Assembly: GCA_013375405.1 (NCBI GenBank)
Contig: JABXJU010000244.1
Location: forward strand, 1 to 5,817
DNA: 5,817 bases
Reading direction: 5' to 3'
DNA from: Candidatus Helarchaeota archaeon
GTDB lineage: Archaea; Asgardarchaeota; Lokiarchaeia; Helarchaeales; HEL-GB-A
Made by a program: the position numbers and the translations under genes. Positions 5,359 through 5,817 of the stretch are shown here, in pieces; the first letter of the stretch is position 1; the number at the start of each line of letters is the position of its first letter. The notes under the pieces are model-generated. The model was given only the letters and a program-made list of their open reading frames with translations. It was not told the origin of the DNA and searched no databases.

Positions 5359-5817
5359 TCAATCATCGTCCGGCAAATCCGTCCTGAACTCCGCATACAC
5401 GGGATAATGGTCTGACACTTTCTTGATGAAACTATTATCTGTTACCCCATATTCGGCATCCCATCTGAAGACGCCGGATTTGCCTGTATATTCCACATTG
5501 GCAGTCGTGTCGCGCGTCATCATGCGGTCGTAGGTATTATCAGAGACTGCGACTGTCGTATCCTCATCATTACCAATTAGCTGTTTCCACAACGGGAATA
5601 TTACAACCAGATTATCCTCATCAAAGTAAGAACCATCGGCATTCATATCTCCAAGAACTATTATGTCTTTCTCGGAAGAACTGTTATAAATATCATTTAT
5701 TACGACTGCTAACCGGCTAGGTTCTGCTGAAACATCTTCTGGTTTGATGTGATTGTTAACAAGCTTAAAGTCAAAGTTTCCACTTCGGAAGAAAGCAACA
5801 AAAGGCTCTCGTTCAAA
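5359..5817 (-). CDS. Endonuclease/exonuclease/phosphatase (DNase I-like) family protein, C-terminal part
   Basis: The frame is open from the window edge at 5817 to a TGA at 5359-5361, giving 152 residues of a gene whose start lies outside. An internal ATG at 5646 is not the start, because conserved family sequence continues upstream of it. Visible signature blocks, in order: FEREPFVAFF at the very edge, LVNNHIKPED (the catalytic-region histidine, residue 23 of the visible part), the E-x(3)-L element after it (E32), DIIVLGDMNAD (51-61, the GDxN motif), and SDHYPVYAEF (135-144, the C-terminal SDHxP motif). All late motifs of the metal-dependent DNase I fold are present, so the visible part looks intact. 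The substrate (DNA, RNA or a phosphoester) cannot be told, nor whether the protein is secreted. The tail ends in DLPDDD. GC is clearly higher than in the genes to its left, and this gene may be host backbone rather than part of the defence block. Confidence 0.88.
   Translation of the reverse strand, partial: FEREPFVAFFRSGNFDFKLVNNHIKPEDVSAEPSRLAVVINDIYNSSSEKDIIVLGDMNADGSYFDEDNLVVIFPLWKQLIGNDEDTTVAVSDNTYDRMMTRDTTANVEYTGKSGVFRWDAEYGVTDNSFIKKVSDHYPVYAEFRTDLPDDD

Noticed and set aside
5359..5646. A complete 95-residue protein starting at 5646
   Set aside because: The same frame is open to the window edge and carries conserved family blocks upstream, including the first half of the GDxN motif, so the ATG is internal.

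Overview
The window is a compact, single-direction gene cluster. Every supported gene is on the minus strand, so it reads from right (5817) to left (1). No RNA gene, CRISPR array, integrase or transposase was found. The source is probably an archaeon: the first operon gene is preceded by a good archaeal BRE/TATA-type promoter at a suitable distance, strong GGAGG-type ribosome sites are used, AGA/AGG and ATA codons are common, and there is a Cas4-family nuclease. No single feature proves this, and a low-GC bacterium is not excluded.

Right end (5359-5817): the C-terminal 152 residues of a DNase I-like endonuclease/exonuclease/phosphatase family protein, with visibly higher GC (about 48-53% on two hand-counted lines). 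Next, 5087-5314 encodes a 75-residue membrane protein of unknown function, possibly holin-like or provirus-derived. The AT-rich part then begins (about 23-30% GC on hand-counted lines).

Middle (583-5015): four genes that look like one functional unit. They are an amino-group DNA methyltransferase (463 aa, SPPY motif), a Cas4-like PD-(D/E)XK nuclease with an iron-sulfur-type cysteine set (327 aa), a protein that looks built of repeated winged helices (281 aa from the preferred start), and an ORC/Cdc6-like AAA+ ATPase (378 aa). The last three are tightly coupled: one overlap, then a 9-base gap in which the stop codon lies inside the next ribosome site.

Left end (1-551): 31 bases beyond the ATPase comes the N-terminal part of a type I restriction-modification methyltransferase subunit (HsdM), cut by the window edge.

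My reading is a DNA-modification and restriction (defence) cluster. The four-gene set supplies a methylating enzyme, a nuclease, a likely DNA-reading subunit and an ATP-driven motor or switch. That is the logic of a restriction system, but the parts do not match a type I-III R-M, BREX, DISARM or CRISPR layout that I recognise. It may be a separate, poorly described module placed just upstream of an ordinary type I R-M locus, or the accessory front end of that locus. The functional linkage is inferred from gene order and motifs only.
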